From: Scilla litardierei
Lineage: Eukaryota > Streptophyta > Magnoliopsida > Asparagales > Asparagaceae
NCBI GenBank assembly: GCA_030789695.1
Contig: CM061142.1
Span: 150,309,266-150,373,265, forward strand
Direction: 5' to 3'
DNA length: 64,000 nucleotides
The notes below the pieces were generated by a model, which saw only the letters and a list, made by a program, of their open reading frames with translations, was not told the origin of the DNA and made no database searches. Position 1 is the first letter of the stretch, and each line of letters begins with the position of its first letter. This document shows positions 19,078 through 30,811 of this stretch, one piece after another. A program made the translations under genes and the position numbers.

Positions 19078-21013
19078 GCACACCCTTGATGCCATTGATA
19101 TTTTTTGCCGTTATGCTGTCCATTCTCCGCTTGGTCCTGATGATTTTTGCCCACCCCTCCACCCTTCACTATTTTTGTCCCCATTTTGATCATATCATTC
19201 TATATCCTTTTTCGAGAGTGAGGGAGAGTATTTTTGGTGACACACACATATCTGCATCACTCTTATCCTTGCATGCATCACATCCGCATCATATTTTCAT
19301 TTTGTTATTTTTATTTCTTTTTATCATGCATGCACCCACCCCCCACCCATTACATGTCTCTCGGTGTGCCACACTTCACACATTGAGGACACTGTGCACT
19401 TTAGCTTGGGGGAGTGAGTTCTCACGCTTTCCGCTTTTATCACCTTTATTTTTAGGTTTTCCACATTTTTTCCACTTTTGCACCCATTTTTCATCACTTT
19501 TTCATTTTTTTACCATGCATCACGTTTTTCTTATTTTCTTTGTGTGCTGCATTGTAAATAGTTTTTATTTCCGTTTGTCTTTATTTCTTTCATCTTCTGC
19601 TAGAGATGACTTTTCTGTGATGATGATGACGTGGTGTTAGCTTTCCTCTATTTGCATGCTAAATTTGTCATGTCATAGCTTTTGTTTCTGATATCATATG
19701 CTATGTTCTGCTTTGCATTTAGAAATAGTAACCCACTTCTTTCTCCGTATGAAAATGGATGAAATTCTATTATTAGCTGATGTCTGATGATTCATATGTA
19801 TGCTATCGTAGAAAGCACACCAAGATTCACGCATTGATGCTTATATCTGGAGTACTGCTTTCTTTTCTCATATCACTTCTTATTGCATGATTTGTATGCT
19901 TCACTTCAGGTTGATTGAATTATTGCTAGCAATGATAAATCTGGACTAGTTTACTTTTTGAGATTAAACTGAGTAGATTATATTACCCAGCTGAAGTTGT
20001 CATGCACGTCCTATAGAGTGAACTGAGAGCTACATTTATTTCTTTCTCCACATATCTTGAACATTATTTCTCTATTTTAAATTCATTGGTGAATCTCCCC
20101 TTAGCAATTCTATTATTGGCATTCCCCCGTTATTATATCCCATGCTCCAAATTCCCCAAAATCCAAAGAAAAAAAATATACTTGTTTATCCTTCTCTTTG
20201 ATTTGGGATTATTTGTGTATATATGTTATTAAAAAAATAAAAAAGAAAAAGAAAAAGAAAAAGATTTGAGAATAAGAAAAGAAAAGAGAAAAGAAGTTCG
20301 AAAACGATCCCATCTCATATCCTTTCTCTCTTTCTTCCCTCTTTTGCTTTTATTTTTGTTTTCTTTGACTTTTGGAGCTTCATAAGAAACGGGGATGTAA
20401 ATATTGTTTTGTATATGCCACCATGCTTATGGATAAGCTTGGTGGAGAGAATCCAATGATGTGTGAGAGAGTGACTACCTGACGGTGCATGACAACCTAG
20501 GCTAAGTAATATTTTATACTCGGTGAGATTGCTAAAGTTTCACGAAATCTAGAAATCTACGCTTAGCATTCATTTCATGAAAACCACACTTTTTCTATTC
20601 TTACTACTCTATCGTGTGATATCTCTTATACTCCTTATAGAAAGCATTCAATTGAAAAGTGTGTGATCTACGATATTGTATACCGCTTTAGATGCTTCAG
20701 ACGATGTTAATCATAGAATTATTCTATTTTTCATGCTATATTGATATTCTTGGGTTTTCTATTTCACATGCACCATTATACTATGATATCAAAATAAAAG
20801 TCTTTGACATGTGTTTTATATTCGATGCATGCTATATGAGTAAGCAAAACCCACGTCCTGAGAAAAATGATCTAGCAACTTCCCTCTTCGTTTTCTACTT
20901 TGTTTTTCATTTTTCATTTTCCATTTCTCCATCGTTTTCTTTATCTTTATTCACCGGGTTCGCTTTTTACTCATCTTCCTCGAGGACGAGTAAGAGGTAA
21001 GCTTGGGGGATTT
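19078..21013 (+). other. 3' UTR of element C
   Basis: About 1.9 kb without coding content. It holds a second polypurine-like site AGCTTGGGGGAG at 19403-19414, preceded by CACATTGAGGACACTGTGC, and a purine tract at about 20228-20295. The motif TCTTCCTCGAGGACGAG at 20974-20990 comes just before the true polypurine tract. The same order of landmarks is seen in I (55224-57071), so this UTR is conserved between families. Confidence 0.7.
20999..21010 (+). other. Polypurine tract of element C
   Basis: AAGCTTGGGGGA followed by TTT and then the 3' LTR start at 21014. Identical in element I at 57057-57068. Confidence 0.85.
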
Positions 21014-22838
21014 TGATCACTCCGTATTTTACACCTTTTTTCTGCATGTTTGCATGCCATTTATATCGCTCAAATCGTGTTTTTCACGTTTATTCGACAA
21101 TATTGCGATGCTTTTCACGATTTGTTGTTTTTGTCGTATTTCAGGAGATTTGGAGCGATTTGGAGTGATTCTGAGATGCACCCACTCCGGAGTGTCACCG
21201 ACGACTCTCTTGAGGGGTATTCTGTGATTGGAGAGGAGTGGAAGAAGAAAGAACGTCGTAGGAGCGACGATGAGGTAAAAATACGAAGAATGGGCATTTT
21301 CAGCATGCCACTCGGCCGAGTGAAGGAGTCACTGGCTGAGCATAGACAGCCCGCTCGGCCGGCCAGCTCGGACACGCAACAGAGCTCATATCAGCGTGCA
21401 CTCGGCCGAGCATCGCCAGACCACTCGGCCGAGCACCGAGTCATCCCTCGCCCGAGTGGAGCCAAGACGACGGCAACCAAAAATGTTGAACTCTCTGGAA
21501 TCCGTCAGTCAGCCCCAAAGACTGACTCGGCCGAGTGACGAACGCCGTCCGCCCGAGTGAAGAACGCCCATCGGCCGAGTGAAGAAAAGTCACTCGGCCG
21601 AGTGACTCCCGAGGAGACGACCCCCAAGACCCCCAACTCTCTGGAATCCATCAGGGTCTCTCACTCAGCCGAGTGACATTTGTCACTCGGCCGAGTGAGC
21701 TGCGCTGCCTGTAGCGTAAGTTGCAATTTTGAGGCTGCGCAGGGGCAGTTTCGTCACAGTTTTTGGGCGATTTTGGGGGGTATTTAACCCCAGTTTTTAA
21801 CCTAGTTTAGAGAGCTTTTTAAGAAATTTTTGCAGCCTTTTTTAGATTAATTTTTAGGAATTAGATTTAGTTTTTAGGGAGGAGAGAAAAGTGTTAATTT
21901 GTTGGATGCTATTTTGTTCTTCATTGGTTTGTTTCTCTCCATATCAAAAACTCCATTTTTATTGATATATTGAATATTGCTATGAATTCTATTGATTTTA
22001 TTTGTGAATTTCTATTGAATTTCGTTATGAACTGTGAGTAGTTTTATCGTCTTAGGGCGTAGGGATGAACCCTACGAGCCCAATTTCAAATTTGTGATGA
22101 ATAGGTGAAATTATTGCTAGAATTGATTAGGGTTAGTTTGTGATTGATTTAATACAAATAGCTAGGGATTCATACCGATTGGGATTTGCAAGAGATTGGA
22201 TCCCAACTCGATAGGAAGCCCTAGAAATTCGAATTGTGTTGCAATTGAATTTCTCCGGAATCGGTTTGCAAGAGATTGGACCGAAACTAGGGTTTTCGAT
22301 TGTAATTCTATACCAATACCCGTTTGCAAGAGATTGGACGGGTAGGAACTATCCCAACCTAGGTCGTAGCTCGAGTTTGCACGAGAGCGGGCTCGAGATA
22401 CGATTGAACGATGATGTAGTTCTTCACGCTAGTTTGCCTAGGTTAGGGTTTGCAAGAGATTGGACCCTACCCTAGGTTTGCTATAGACCGGCAATAGCAC
22501 GAGAGCGTGAGCTTGGTTCTACATTTAGTTGCAACTAGTTCACCCGAATTTCAAGTCTAGCAATTGTGAAACCTACGAATCACAATGATGAGATACGACA
22601 AGTAGCGGGGATTCCCTATCCCTAGACGTCTTTATTAATTTGATATTTTCTTTCGTATAATTGAACGACTGTGACCGCATTACTGCGAACATTTCTCTAC
22701 CATTCTTATAGCCAGGTGGATTGAAGAAGACACTGTCATTAGGCCTCCCTGTGTTCGATACCCGCTCACCACTACACCGTGCGCTTGCGGTAAGACTAGC
22801 GAGTCGCCGTCCCGGGACTTGTATCCGGGGCGCGATCA
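21014..22838 (+). repeat. 3' LTR of element C
   Basis: 1825 bp, the same length as the 5' LTR. It starts TGATCACTCCG, ends GGGGCGCGATCA and is followed by TCTAA. The palindrome array is at about 21308-21700. Differences from the 5' LTR are scattered substitutions and single-base indels. Confidence 0.95.
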
Positions 22839-22843
22839 TCTAA

Positions 22844-22940
22844 CTTGATTGGCATCTATGTAGGGGGAGTAAGTATCTCTTAAGTACAATTATTTATCTT
22901 TTTGTTTATGTTTGTTTGTCATCACCAAAAAGGGAGAGAA
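22844..22940 (+). other. 3' end of element A interior with polypurine tract
   Basis: This continues the 3' UTR of A after insertion C. The polypurine tract AAAAAGGGAGAGAA at 22927-22940 lies directly before the LTR. J has the matching tract AAAAAAGGGGGAG at 60558-60570. Confidence 0.75.
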
Positions 22941-23339
22941 TATTGAGTATTGGACTTCTTCCCACTTGGTTTTGATGATAAGCAAACATAAATACTTGTG
23001 ACTAATCCCCTCCAAGCAGTTAATCCATTGCCTAAGCCTATCATGAAGATCAAATAGCAATGGATGACACTTAAGGATCAATCAAAGATCGTAAAGTCAA
23101 TTGGGTGATCAAAGATGAAGATAAAAGCTTCATGAAGACTTCAAGATCATTCAATAGAAAGAAGAGAAGCTAAAACAAATGTAATCTTTTTATTCTCTTT
23201 TCTTTCTCATTAGAATGTAGTTTTGAAGTAGATTATTGTTTGAACTCACACACTTCACTCATTCTAGCCTAGGAAGGCATTAGAAATCAATTCATAGGTT
23301 TCCAACTTCTTTTATTCTAAGTTGTGCATTTTAGACTTT

Positions 23340-23975
23340 TGACAGGAGACTGAAGTACAATTTATAGGCGCCTATCTCAAAACAATCGACTATGATTTGT
23401 TTAACAGTCGTCTGTTATGCACACACTTTTGACTTGATTTTTGGGCTTTCAGTTCTTAACTTGCATCAGGCGACTGTTGTACAAAGTACATGCGCCTGTC
23501 TAGTTTCAGGCGTTTGTGACTTGTTAGTCAGTCGCTTGTCTCATCTTGCCCAAACTTCTTAAGTTTTATCAACTTTTTCACTAGCGCCTGCAGGCGATGT
23601 AAGTAGGATTTACATGTGCCTGCCTATGGCACAAGCGCATGTATATACTTCTACAGTCGCATGTCTAACACTTACCTAGAACTTTGATTCTGGCAAGTTA
23701 CACACTTGTGCAACAGATGACTGATATTGGTTTCCCAGTTGTCTGTGGTTTCCACATCAGTCACCTGTCCAAACTTGCCCAGAATTATTACTCTATGTCA
23801 ACTTAATCACTTTGTTTCACAGACGTCTGTAGAAGGTTTCTCAGTCGCCTGTCAGTTTTCAGGCGCATGTCTAATCTTCATCAGTCGACTGTCCTGTGTG
23901 GTAAGTTACCATTCTCACCTACCCTCTGACACAGTGCATCAGTCGACTGTGGTTTCTTCACCAGTCGATTATTTG
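23340..23975 (+). repeat. Palindrome array in the LTR of A
   Basis: Roughly twenty degenerate copies of CAGGCGCCTG, CAGTCGACTG and CAGTCGCCTG are spread over about 640 bp in both senses. They lie upstream of the TATA box at 24059. The motif family is the same as at 9163-9475. Confidence 0.8.
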
Positions 23976-24058
23976 TAGTGTAAATTCTATCCGTTGGCTT
24001 TTTCCATGCAGATTTCAAAGGGGATTTTGGGTAATTTGTATGAGGGTTTTGGAGAACC

Positions 24059-24064
24059 TATAAG
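24059..24064 (+). promoter_or_regulatory. TATA box of the A LTR
   Basis: TATAAG in CCTATAAGAGGGGC, about 85 bp after the palindrome array. Confidence 0.55.
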
Positions 24065-24449
24065 AGGGGCTTCTACTGTTCCATTAGAGCCTCTTAGTCA
24101 TTCTCTTAGGAACACAAGAATTCATTTTCAAGCTTACAACTCTCTCAAGCCCTAAATCTAAATCTCATCTTATCTTCCAACTAGAACCTATTCATCATCC
24201 TGTAGCTTTGGTAAAGACAAGAACAAGGGCTTCTCTCTTCTTAGAAGAGACATCAATACGCAACACACTTGCTTCTTCTAGTTCTACTTCAAGGCATAGG
24301 TGACTGTAAGTGTTGCAATTTCATAATTTCATATCTTTTGATATTTGTTTCACTCTCAGTTTGTGACAGTGGTTTGCTTGATCCTAAGTTGTGGGATTTA
24401 AGGACATCGATTGTTAGTCAATTACACATGTAGGATTGCTACAAGTGGG

Positions 24450-26281
24450 TGACCGGCACCCCGTTTATGATTAGGGCGTGGTATCGTTTTATCGCAAGTG
24501 CACGGTTAGTGTAGGGTGCGGGTATATGGAACACAGGGAGGTGGATGGCTTGAAGGCTACTAGCCTCGCCTAGGTTGTGTGAGAGCTACGAGGATGATAT
24601 GAGTGGGTAGTGTAGGAATAAAGGAAAGAAATGAAAAAGACAAGAAATGAATCCCCGCTAACATGGGCTAGAGCACTCATGACACTTGGTATTCGACTCG
24701 ATCCAGGGTGAGACATTGCCCCAAAAGGTGGTACCTAGTGCCCCATCGGCCCGATATTCCAGTCGGTGCCCAGGATGATACGCTAGGTCTACCCGGTTTC
24801 GGACGGTGGGCATTCCCATGTCCAACACCCTCCGCAACCGAGAGCATTAAGGCCACAATGATAGCTTCCAACATTTCGTCCAAGCCGTTCCCACGTGCAA
24901 GGACTCGATGTCAACGCTAGGGCGTGAGCTATGGCTAGAGAATTAAACTCCCGTTTTATTTCCCCTTGGCCCGACGGTCAAAGGCGATCTTTCCCCCGCC
25001 AATGACAAAAAAACGCCCTAGCGTAACCCTAATGGCCAAATAGGTCGAATGTGATTTCTAGCAATACATCAAAGAAGATCTTGACATGAAAAGCATCCGG
25101 AGCCCAACCCCCAACTCCATCTAGTGTGTTGCCATACGGTTTGGTCTCAGATTGCTAGACATCCCCATTGACACATTCCATCAAACACTTGCCATGCAAT
25201 CAAGTCAAATGAAATATCCCAAACATTAATCCTACTCTAACCCATATTAGGGTTCATCAAGAACTACTCAATGATGAAGAACATGATAGCAAGCAACATT
25301 CATCATCAAGCTTCTTGAAAATAACACAAAGCAATGGAAATAAGAAAAGAAATACTTATCTTGCATTTGAATCGATCAATCCATTACAAGATTTATTGAA
25401 AGAGAAACCCTAATCTAAACTAATCTAAAGCTCACATGAAAGGGGCAGAAAAGCCCTGAAAAATAGAGGGGACCCTCTATAAGTCGTCCAACATCTCATA
25501 TTTATAGGCCCCCACAAACCCTAACAGTTCGGGTCCAAAACCCCATTAAAACTGCTAAAAAGGGCCACCCGATCGGTTGGAAGTTCAACCGATCATGTGG
25601 AAACAAAAAGTAACTCAGAACTGCTGAAAATGGGCTCAACCTATCGGTTGGATAGCCCACCCGATCGGTTGAAGTTCAAATTCCAGACAGCCCAGAATTT
25701 CAGCACCCAGCTGTGCTCAGAAAATTCCATAAAAATGTAGAAAAATCAGATTGGCATGCGACCTATCGTTGGAAAGCTAACGACGATGCCGTCACTAGTA
25801 AAATAAGAGATCACCCAAAATCCCACTGAAATGATAGCAGATCTTCAATGAATGCATCAGCAGTGCACGAAAGGGGAAGAAAAGGCCACCAACCGATCGG
25901 GTGAGTCCTTCTCACAAAACAGAGAACACTGTCACACCCAACCGATCACTCAACCGATCGGTTATGGTTTGCTTCTTTGCTTGCTCCTCCTTGGTCTGAT
26001 ACATGTGCACGAACCGATCGGGTGGATCTGTTCACCCGATCGGTTGAAGCTCCAAAACTTCAAATCCTCATCTTTGGCCATCCGTATTAGCGCGCTTTGG
26101 TCCCGACATGCAATGTTGACTTCAGAAGACACCAAAATGCAGACATTTACCTGAAATACAAACAATACACCCAATAGTCAATATGAACCAAAATGTGATA
26201 TATACAACATGGAATGAGATGAAACACATATGAAAACATGATGAAGAGGGTGTGCAAAAGGTGAAATATGAGCACGCGTCA
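24450..26281 (-). repeat. 3' LTR of element D
   Basis: Read on the minus strand it starts TGACGCGTGCTC (26281) and ends GGTGCCGGTCA (24450). It carries an array of the palindrome AACCGATCGGTT and variants at about 25565-26050. Confidence 0.93.
25565..26050 (-). repeat. Palindrome array AACCGATCGGTT in the D 3' LTR
   Basis: About ten copies of AACCGATCGGTT, ACCCGATCGGTT or half forms. The perfect copy is self-complementary over 12 bp. The other LTR has the same array at about 29790-30300. Confidence 0.82.
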
Positions 26282-26293
26282 AGCCCCCAAGCT
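26282..26293 (-). other. Polypurine tract of element D
   Basis: On the minus strand AGCTTGGGGGCT adjoins the 3' LTR start. Upstream of it lies a variant of the conserved CCTCGAGGACGAG motif (26299-26322). Confidence 0.75.
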
Positions 26294-26322
26294 AAACTCT
26301 TCCTCGTCCCGAGAAAGACGAG

Positions 26323-27684
26323 TTGGAATGAAGATCAGGTGCGAGAGCAAGAAAGGAAAGCGAAGAATCCTCGATCACTCTCTCCAAACCACAAATGTAA
26401 TAACCAACACAATTAAGCACAAGGGAAAAGCATATCACAATCTAAATCAAGAATTCAATCTCATAATAGCATCATGGGTTTATATCAATAGAGCACAAAA
26501 GAGATAGAAGCGTGACATTGGCAAAGGGCATAGCTATCATAACATGTTATAGTAGATAATATGCCCAAATATGAGGAAGCTCAAAATTCATATCAAATCT
26601 TCCAAACGGTGAATACGAGATACCCATACATGCATGAAGAAGTAAGAAAGAATAGATATGAATCATGGGAATAACTATCAATCTCTAGGATGTAAGGAAT
26701 CACCACATACACTTGTCGTTTTTTTGATTTTGAAACACTTTCTTACCTTGCTTGTATTTTCAAAAGGGGATGGAGAAGATGTGGAAAGATCACTTTGTAC
26801 AAACTCTCGCCTTCCCTATATACATTGGTGCTCTCAAATATAGGAGATGTGGAGAGCGAAGGAAAAGTGGAGAATGTGGCATATATACATATTTTTGGTT
26901 TTTGGTTTGTTTTTGTTGTTTTTGATTTGATCTTAATATTTTTGTCTTGCAAACTTACGGAATCGCAATGGAATGCAAGGGCGGCCTACGCATCCCAAGC
27001 TAGATGGCTTTAGGACGTCGGGTTACGAAGAACCCCGAAGGACCATTATACAAAAATATGTACAAAAGTGTTTATTTGGGTAACGTTTTTTTTGGAAAAT
27101 GAAAAGTGTACACTCCTCCAAATGGGAGAATGATGCACGACGAGGGGGAATGTACAAAGTAAAACAAAAGAGAATTTTTGAGAAATCCAAGCATGGCAAG
27201 AAAATCCTCCAGGAATTAAAGTACGGAACAAATGTGTGGATATCCTAATCCCATTGAAAGGTAGCTAACACATGCGATAAGAGTACAAATATAGTATTTC
27301 ATAATAGAGGGCACGGGGGTAGGATGGTAAAATAACCGTTTTGTGGGTAGGATGGTCAAGCACGACGAACGATGGTAAAATAGAGGGGCATATTAAAATA
27401 TGATATATAGCTAGAAGCATGCCTTAAACACAATCACAACCAACAATATCGAAATATAGCAAATAAACCCAAAAGATAACCTCTCAATGCAATACGATCA
27501 CACATGAGAGGGCAAGGATAAAATGGGAGGGAAAATGCATCAAAAATAACAAAAATGACTATGGGTGATACTCTCCTCCAATTAAACTATGCCCAAAAGT
27601 GGAGGAAAATGATAACATATGGTAATGGAGGTGGATAGAAGGGCATACCATCTAAACTAGAAAGTGATATTTACATAACTAGAC
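26323..27684 (-). other. 3' non-coding part of element D interior
   Basis: No coding content was recognised. A T-rich tract lies near 26880-26950. Open frames on either strand are short and without motifs. Confidence 0.6.
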
Positions 27685-28433
27685 CTAAAAGGGTGACGAA
27701 TTGACGACCAAATCTTCTGTAGCATACCTCAAGTGGTAGATCATTTGTCCCGGAATGACATCATCGTGCTTGACCACAGTCCAAGGAAGAAGCAGCAACA
27801 GAGATGGCTGTGAAGGTGGATGTGGAGCGGACCACTCGTATGTGGTCGTGGTGTCCTCGTCCTCACGCTCATCCTCCTCGCCGGTATGCATAAGCTCTGT
27901 AGTATCCTCGGTGTTCTCGTAGGACTCATGTGGGGTATCCAAATCAAGATAAGGAGTCTCTTCCACAGATCCTAGAGAAATCACCCCATCTTCCCTATCA
28001 TCAACAAAAAATACTTCGTCATCCAAATGGTAGTGTGGAAAAAAATGGGACATCAACATGAGATGTGTCTATGGTGGCCGATGGGATGGTGGTCTCAACC
28101 ATGAAAGTGGGTATATCCTCTCCTCGGTGTAGGCTCGGTGATTGGTACCATAAAGATTTGCAATATTTGTTCTTGGTTAAAAATGGCTCTTCCAAGGAAA
28201 GACTCAAGGCTTGATTTTTCTTGTGTTGGTGGAGGGATATAAGGTTGAGGAAATGGATGGGAGGTGTTTGGGCTAAGGTTGTAGGAAAATGTTTGGCCTT
28301 GGTTTAGAATGAGGCCCTCAAGCGTAAATGGGCAATCATTAGGCACGTGCCCTGCCATCCCACAAATCTCACAAACCACAAATGAATTAGGATCATAGCC
28401 TTCCATCTGAGAATCGAAAATTGGTCTCCACAT
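27685..28433 (-). pseudogene. Gag-like remnant with CCHC zinc knuckle in element D
   Basis: On the minus strand a frame begins with ATG at 28433 and carries CEICGMAGHVPNDC, a CX2CX4HX4C knuckle as in nucleocapsid parts of Gag. Next come an Asn/Pro/Gln-rich stretch and a segment (SSLESFLGRAIFNQEQ) like those that follow the knuckle in gypsy Gag proteins. Frame changes near 28100 and 28060 lead into a strongly acidic C-terminal stretch (HTGEEDEREDEDTTTT) ending at 27685. The N-terminal gag domain is missing, so this could at most bind RNA. It lies about 200 bp after the primer site, where gag is expected. C's Gag lacks such a knuckle, so D probably derives from a different Athila/Tat-type parent. 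Confidence 0.65.
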
Positions 28434-28634
28434 GGTAATAGAAAAGATACCAGGACAACAAAAATAAGAAAACTAGATAGGAGCGTCAATAGTACAAGAG
28501 AATAACAAAAAGATAATATGATGGTGGGGGAAAAATTTCTTGGTTATTGTATTTGTTTTTTTTGTTTTTTTGTTTTTAATGTTTTTATGCATAGTCTAAC
28601 GAACCTAAGCTAAGCTAATATCAAACCGAACGCC

Positions 28635-28652
28635 TCCCTGGCAACGGCGCCA
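28635..28652 (-). other. Primer binding site of element D (tRNA-Asp type)
   Basis: On the minus strand TGGCGCCGTTGCCAGGGA lies seven bases inside the 5' LTR end; one base differs from the standard Athila/Tat site. Confidence 0.85.
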
Positions 28653-28658
28653 AAAACT

Positions 28659-30538
28659 TGACCGGCGCCCCGTTTATGATTAGGGCGTGGTGTCGTTTTA
28701 CCACAAGTGCACGGTTAGTATAGGGTGCGGGTATATCGAACACAGGGAGGTGGATGGCTTGAAGGCTACTAGCCTCGCCTATGTTGTGTGAGAGCTATGC
28801 GGATGATATGAGTGGGTAGTGTAGGAATAAAGGAAAGAAATGAAAAAGACAAGAAATGAATCCCCGCTAACACGGGCTAGAGCACACATGACACTTGGTA
28901 TTCGACTCGACCCAGGGTGAGACATTGCCCAAAAGGTGGTACCTAGTGCCCCATGGGCCCGATATTCCGGTCGGTGTCCAGGATGATACGCTAGGTCTAC
29001 CCGGTTTCAGACGGTGGGCATTCCCATGTCCAACACCCTCCGCAACCGAGAGCATTAAGGCCACAATGATAGCTTCCAACATTTCGTCCAAGCCGTTCCC
29101 ACGTGCAAGGACTCGATGTCAACGCTAGGGCGTGAGCTATGGCTAGAGAATCAAACTCCCGTTTTATTTCCCCTTGGCCCGACGGTCAAAGGCGGTCTTT
29201 CTCCCGTCAATGACAAAAAAACGCCCTAGCGTAACCCTAATGGCCAAATAGGTCGAATGTGATTTCTAGCAATACCTCAAAGAAGATCTTGACATGAAAA
29301 GCATCCGGAGCCCAACCCCCAACTCCATCTAGTGTGTTGCCATACGGTTGGGTCTCAGATTGCTAGACATCCCCATTGACACATTCCATCAAACACTTGC
29401 CATGCAATCAAGTCAAATGAAATATCCCAAGCATCAATCCTACTCTAACCCATATTAGGGTTCATCAAGAACTATTCAATGATGAAGAACATGATAGTAA
29501 GCAATAATAAATCCAAACAAACATTCATCATCAAGCTTCTTGAAAATAACACAAAGCAATGGAAATAAGAAAAGAAATACTTATCTTGCATTTGTATCCA
29601 TCAATCCATTACAAGATTTATTGAAAGAGAAACCCTAATCTAAACTAATCTAAAGCTCCCATGAAAGGGGCAGAAAAGCCCTGAAAAATAGAGGGGAACC
29701 CTCTACAAGTCGTCCAACATCTCATATTTATAGGCCCCCACAAAACCTTAACAGTTCGGGTCCAAAACCCCACTAAAACTGCTAAAAAAGGGCCACCCAA
29801 TCGGTTGGAAGTTCAACCGATCGGGTGGAAACAAACAGTAACTCAGAACTGTTGAAAATGGGCTCAACCGATCGGTTGGATAGCCCACCCGATCGGTTGA
29901 AGTTCAAATTCCAGACAGCCCAGAATTTCAGCACCCAGCTACGCTCAGAAAATTCCAGAAAATTGTAGAAAAATCAGATTTGGACATGCGACCTATCGTT
30001 GGAAAAATAACGACGATGCCGACGCTAGAAAAATAAGAGATCACCCAAATCCCACTGGAATGATAGCAGATCTTCAATGAATGCATCAGCAGTGCAAGAA
30101 AGGGGAAGAAAAGGCCACCCGATCGGTTGAAGTGTCAACCGATCGGGTGAGTCCTTCTCACAAAACAGAGAACACTGTCACACCCAACCGATCACTGAAC
30201 CGATCGATTGTGGTTTACTTCTTTGCTTGCTCCTCCTCGGGTCTAATACATGTGCATGAACTGATCGGGTGGATCTGTCCACCAGATCGGTTGAAGCTCC
30301 AAAACTTTAAATCCTCATCTTTGGCCATCGGATCTTTGCCGTATAAGCGCGCTTTGGTTCCGCCATGCAATGTTGACTCCAGAAGACACCAAAATGCCGA
30401 CATTTACCTGAAATACAAACAATACACCCAATAGTCAATATGAACCAAAATGTGATATATACAACATGGAATGAGATGAAACGCATATGGAAACACGATG
30501 AAGAGCGTGTGCAAAAGGTGAAATATGAGCATGCGTCA
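28659..30538 (-). repeat. 5' LTR of element D
   Basis: On the minus strand it starts TGACGCATGCTC (30538) and ends GGGGCGCCGGTCA (28659). The 48-bp length difference from the other LTR comes from small indels, for example near 29505 and 30120. Confidence 0.93.
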
Positions 30539-30543
30539 GTGGG

Positions 30544-30811
30544 TTTAAAGGAAACCTCAAGTTAGGGTTCTAACTTAAGTATCCGGAGGTATCCAGGTGG
30601 AAGGGACATAGGATACCGGGAACAAGTCGAGTTTGACTTGGGTAATCCGAACCCTTGAAACATACTCGTGTTATCGTTGTTCATTATTGTTAATTCTTAT
30701 TTCAGCATCTTTTTTGGATTAGGAATTTAATTAGGCGTAGTTTCTTAGTTAAATTTTATAAACACTATTCAACCCCCTTCTAGTGTTTTCCTCATAGCCA
30801 GGGTTCTTACA
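30544..30811 (+). repeat. 3' LTR of element A, right part
   Basis: Resumes after D and its duplication. It has the typical end of this LTR group: ACACTATTCAACCCCCTTCT followed by GGGTTCTTACA at 30811. J (62287-62342) and H (47631-47670) end the same way. If A inserted into E, its duplication here would be AGAGG (30812-30816); the partner lies outside the window. Confidence 0.8.

Larger units (their letters stand above)
11249..22838 (+). mobile_element. Element C: complete Athila-like gypsy element without RT or integrase
   Basis: An 11.6-kb element with two LTRs of exactly 1825 bp, a tRNA-Asp-type primer site, a polypurine tract and a 5-bp duplication TCTAA (11244-11248 and 22839-22843). Inside, in order: gag, a retropepsin region, a conserved stem-loop motif, a palindrome array with TATA box, and a large ORF resembling the ATHILA ORF-1 family. 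No RT, RNase H or integrase motif is seen anywhere between the LTRs, so the element is non-autonomous. The LTRs differ by only scattered substitutions and small indels (a few percent by eye), so this is the youngest-looking insertion of the window together with D. It landed in the 3' UTR of A. Confidence 0.95.
22941..24449 (+). repeat. 3' LTR of element A, left part
   Basis: The start TATTGAGTATTGG corresponds to the TGTTG start of related LTRs with the second base changed. The early block TTGGTTTTGATGATAAGC matches the LTRs of E, H and J (TTTTGATGATGATCA). The LTR is cut at 24449 by insertion D and resumes at 30544. The net length is about 1.78 kb, as in E and J. Confidence 0.82.
24450..30538 (-). 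mobile_element. Element D: short non-autonomous Athila-like LTR element
   Basis: 6.1 kb on the minus strand with LTRs of 1832 and 1880 bp, a tRNA-Asp-type primer site, an Athila-type polypurine tract and the duplication GTGGG (24445-24449 and 30539-30543). The interior is only about 2.4 kb and codes for at most a gag-like zinc-knuckle fragment. Protease, RT, RNase H, integrase and ORF3 are all missing. The LTRs differ by a few indels and substitutions, so the insertion is fairly young. It split the 3' LTR of A. Confidence 0.94.

Noticed and set aside
18948..19640. 230-codon frame overlapping the end of C ORF3
   Set aside because: It starts inside ORF3 in another frame and runs through T-rich 3' UTR; no conservation in I.
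24677..24920. Repeated small frames near the D LTR ends (also 28867-29128)
   Set aside because: Present in both LTRs only because the LTRs are repeats; no protein features.
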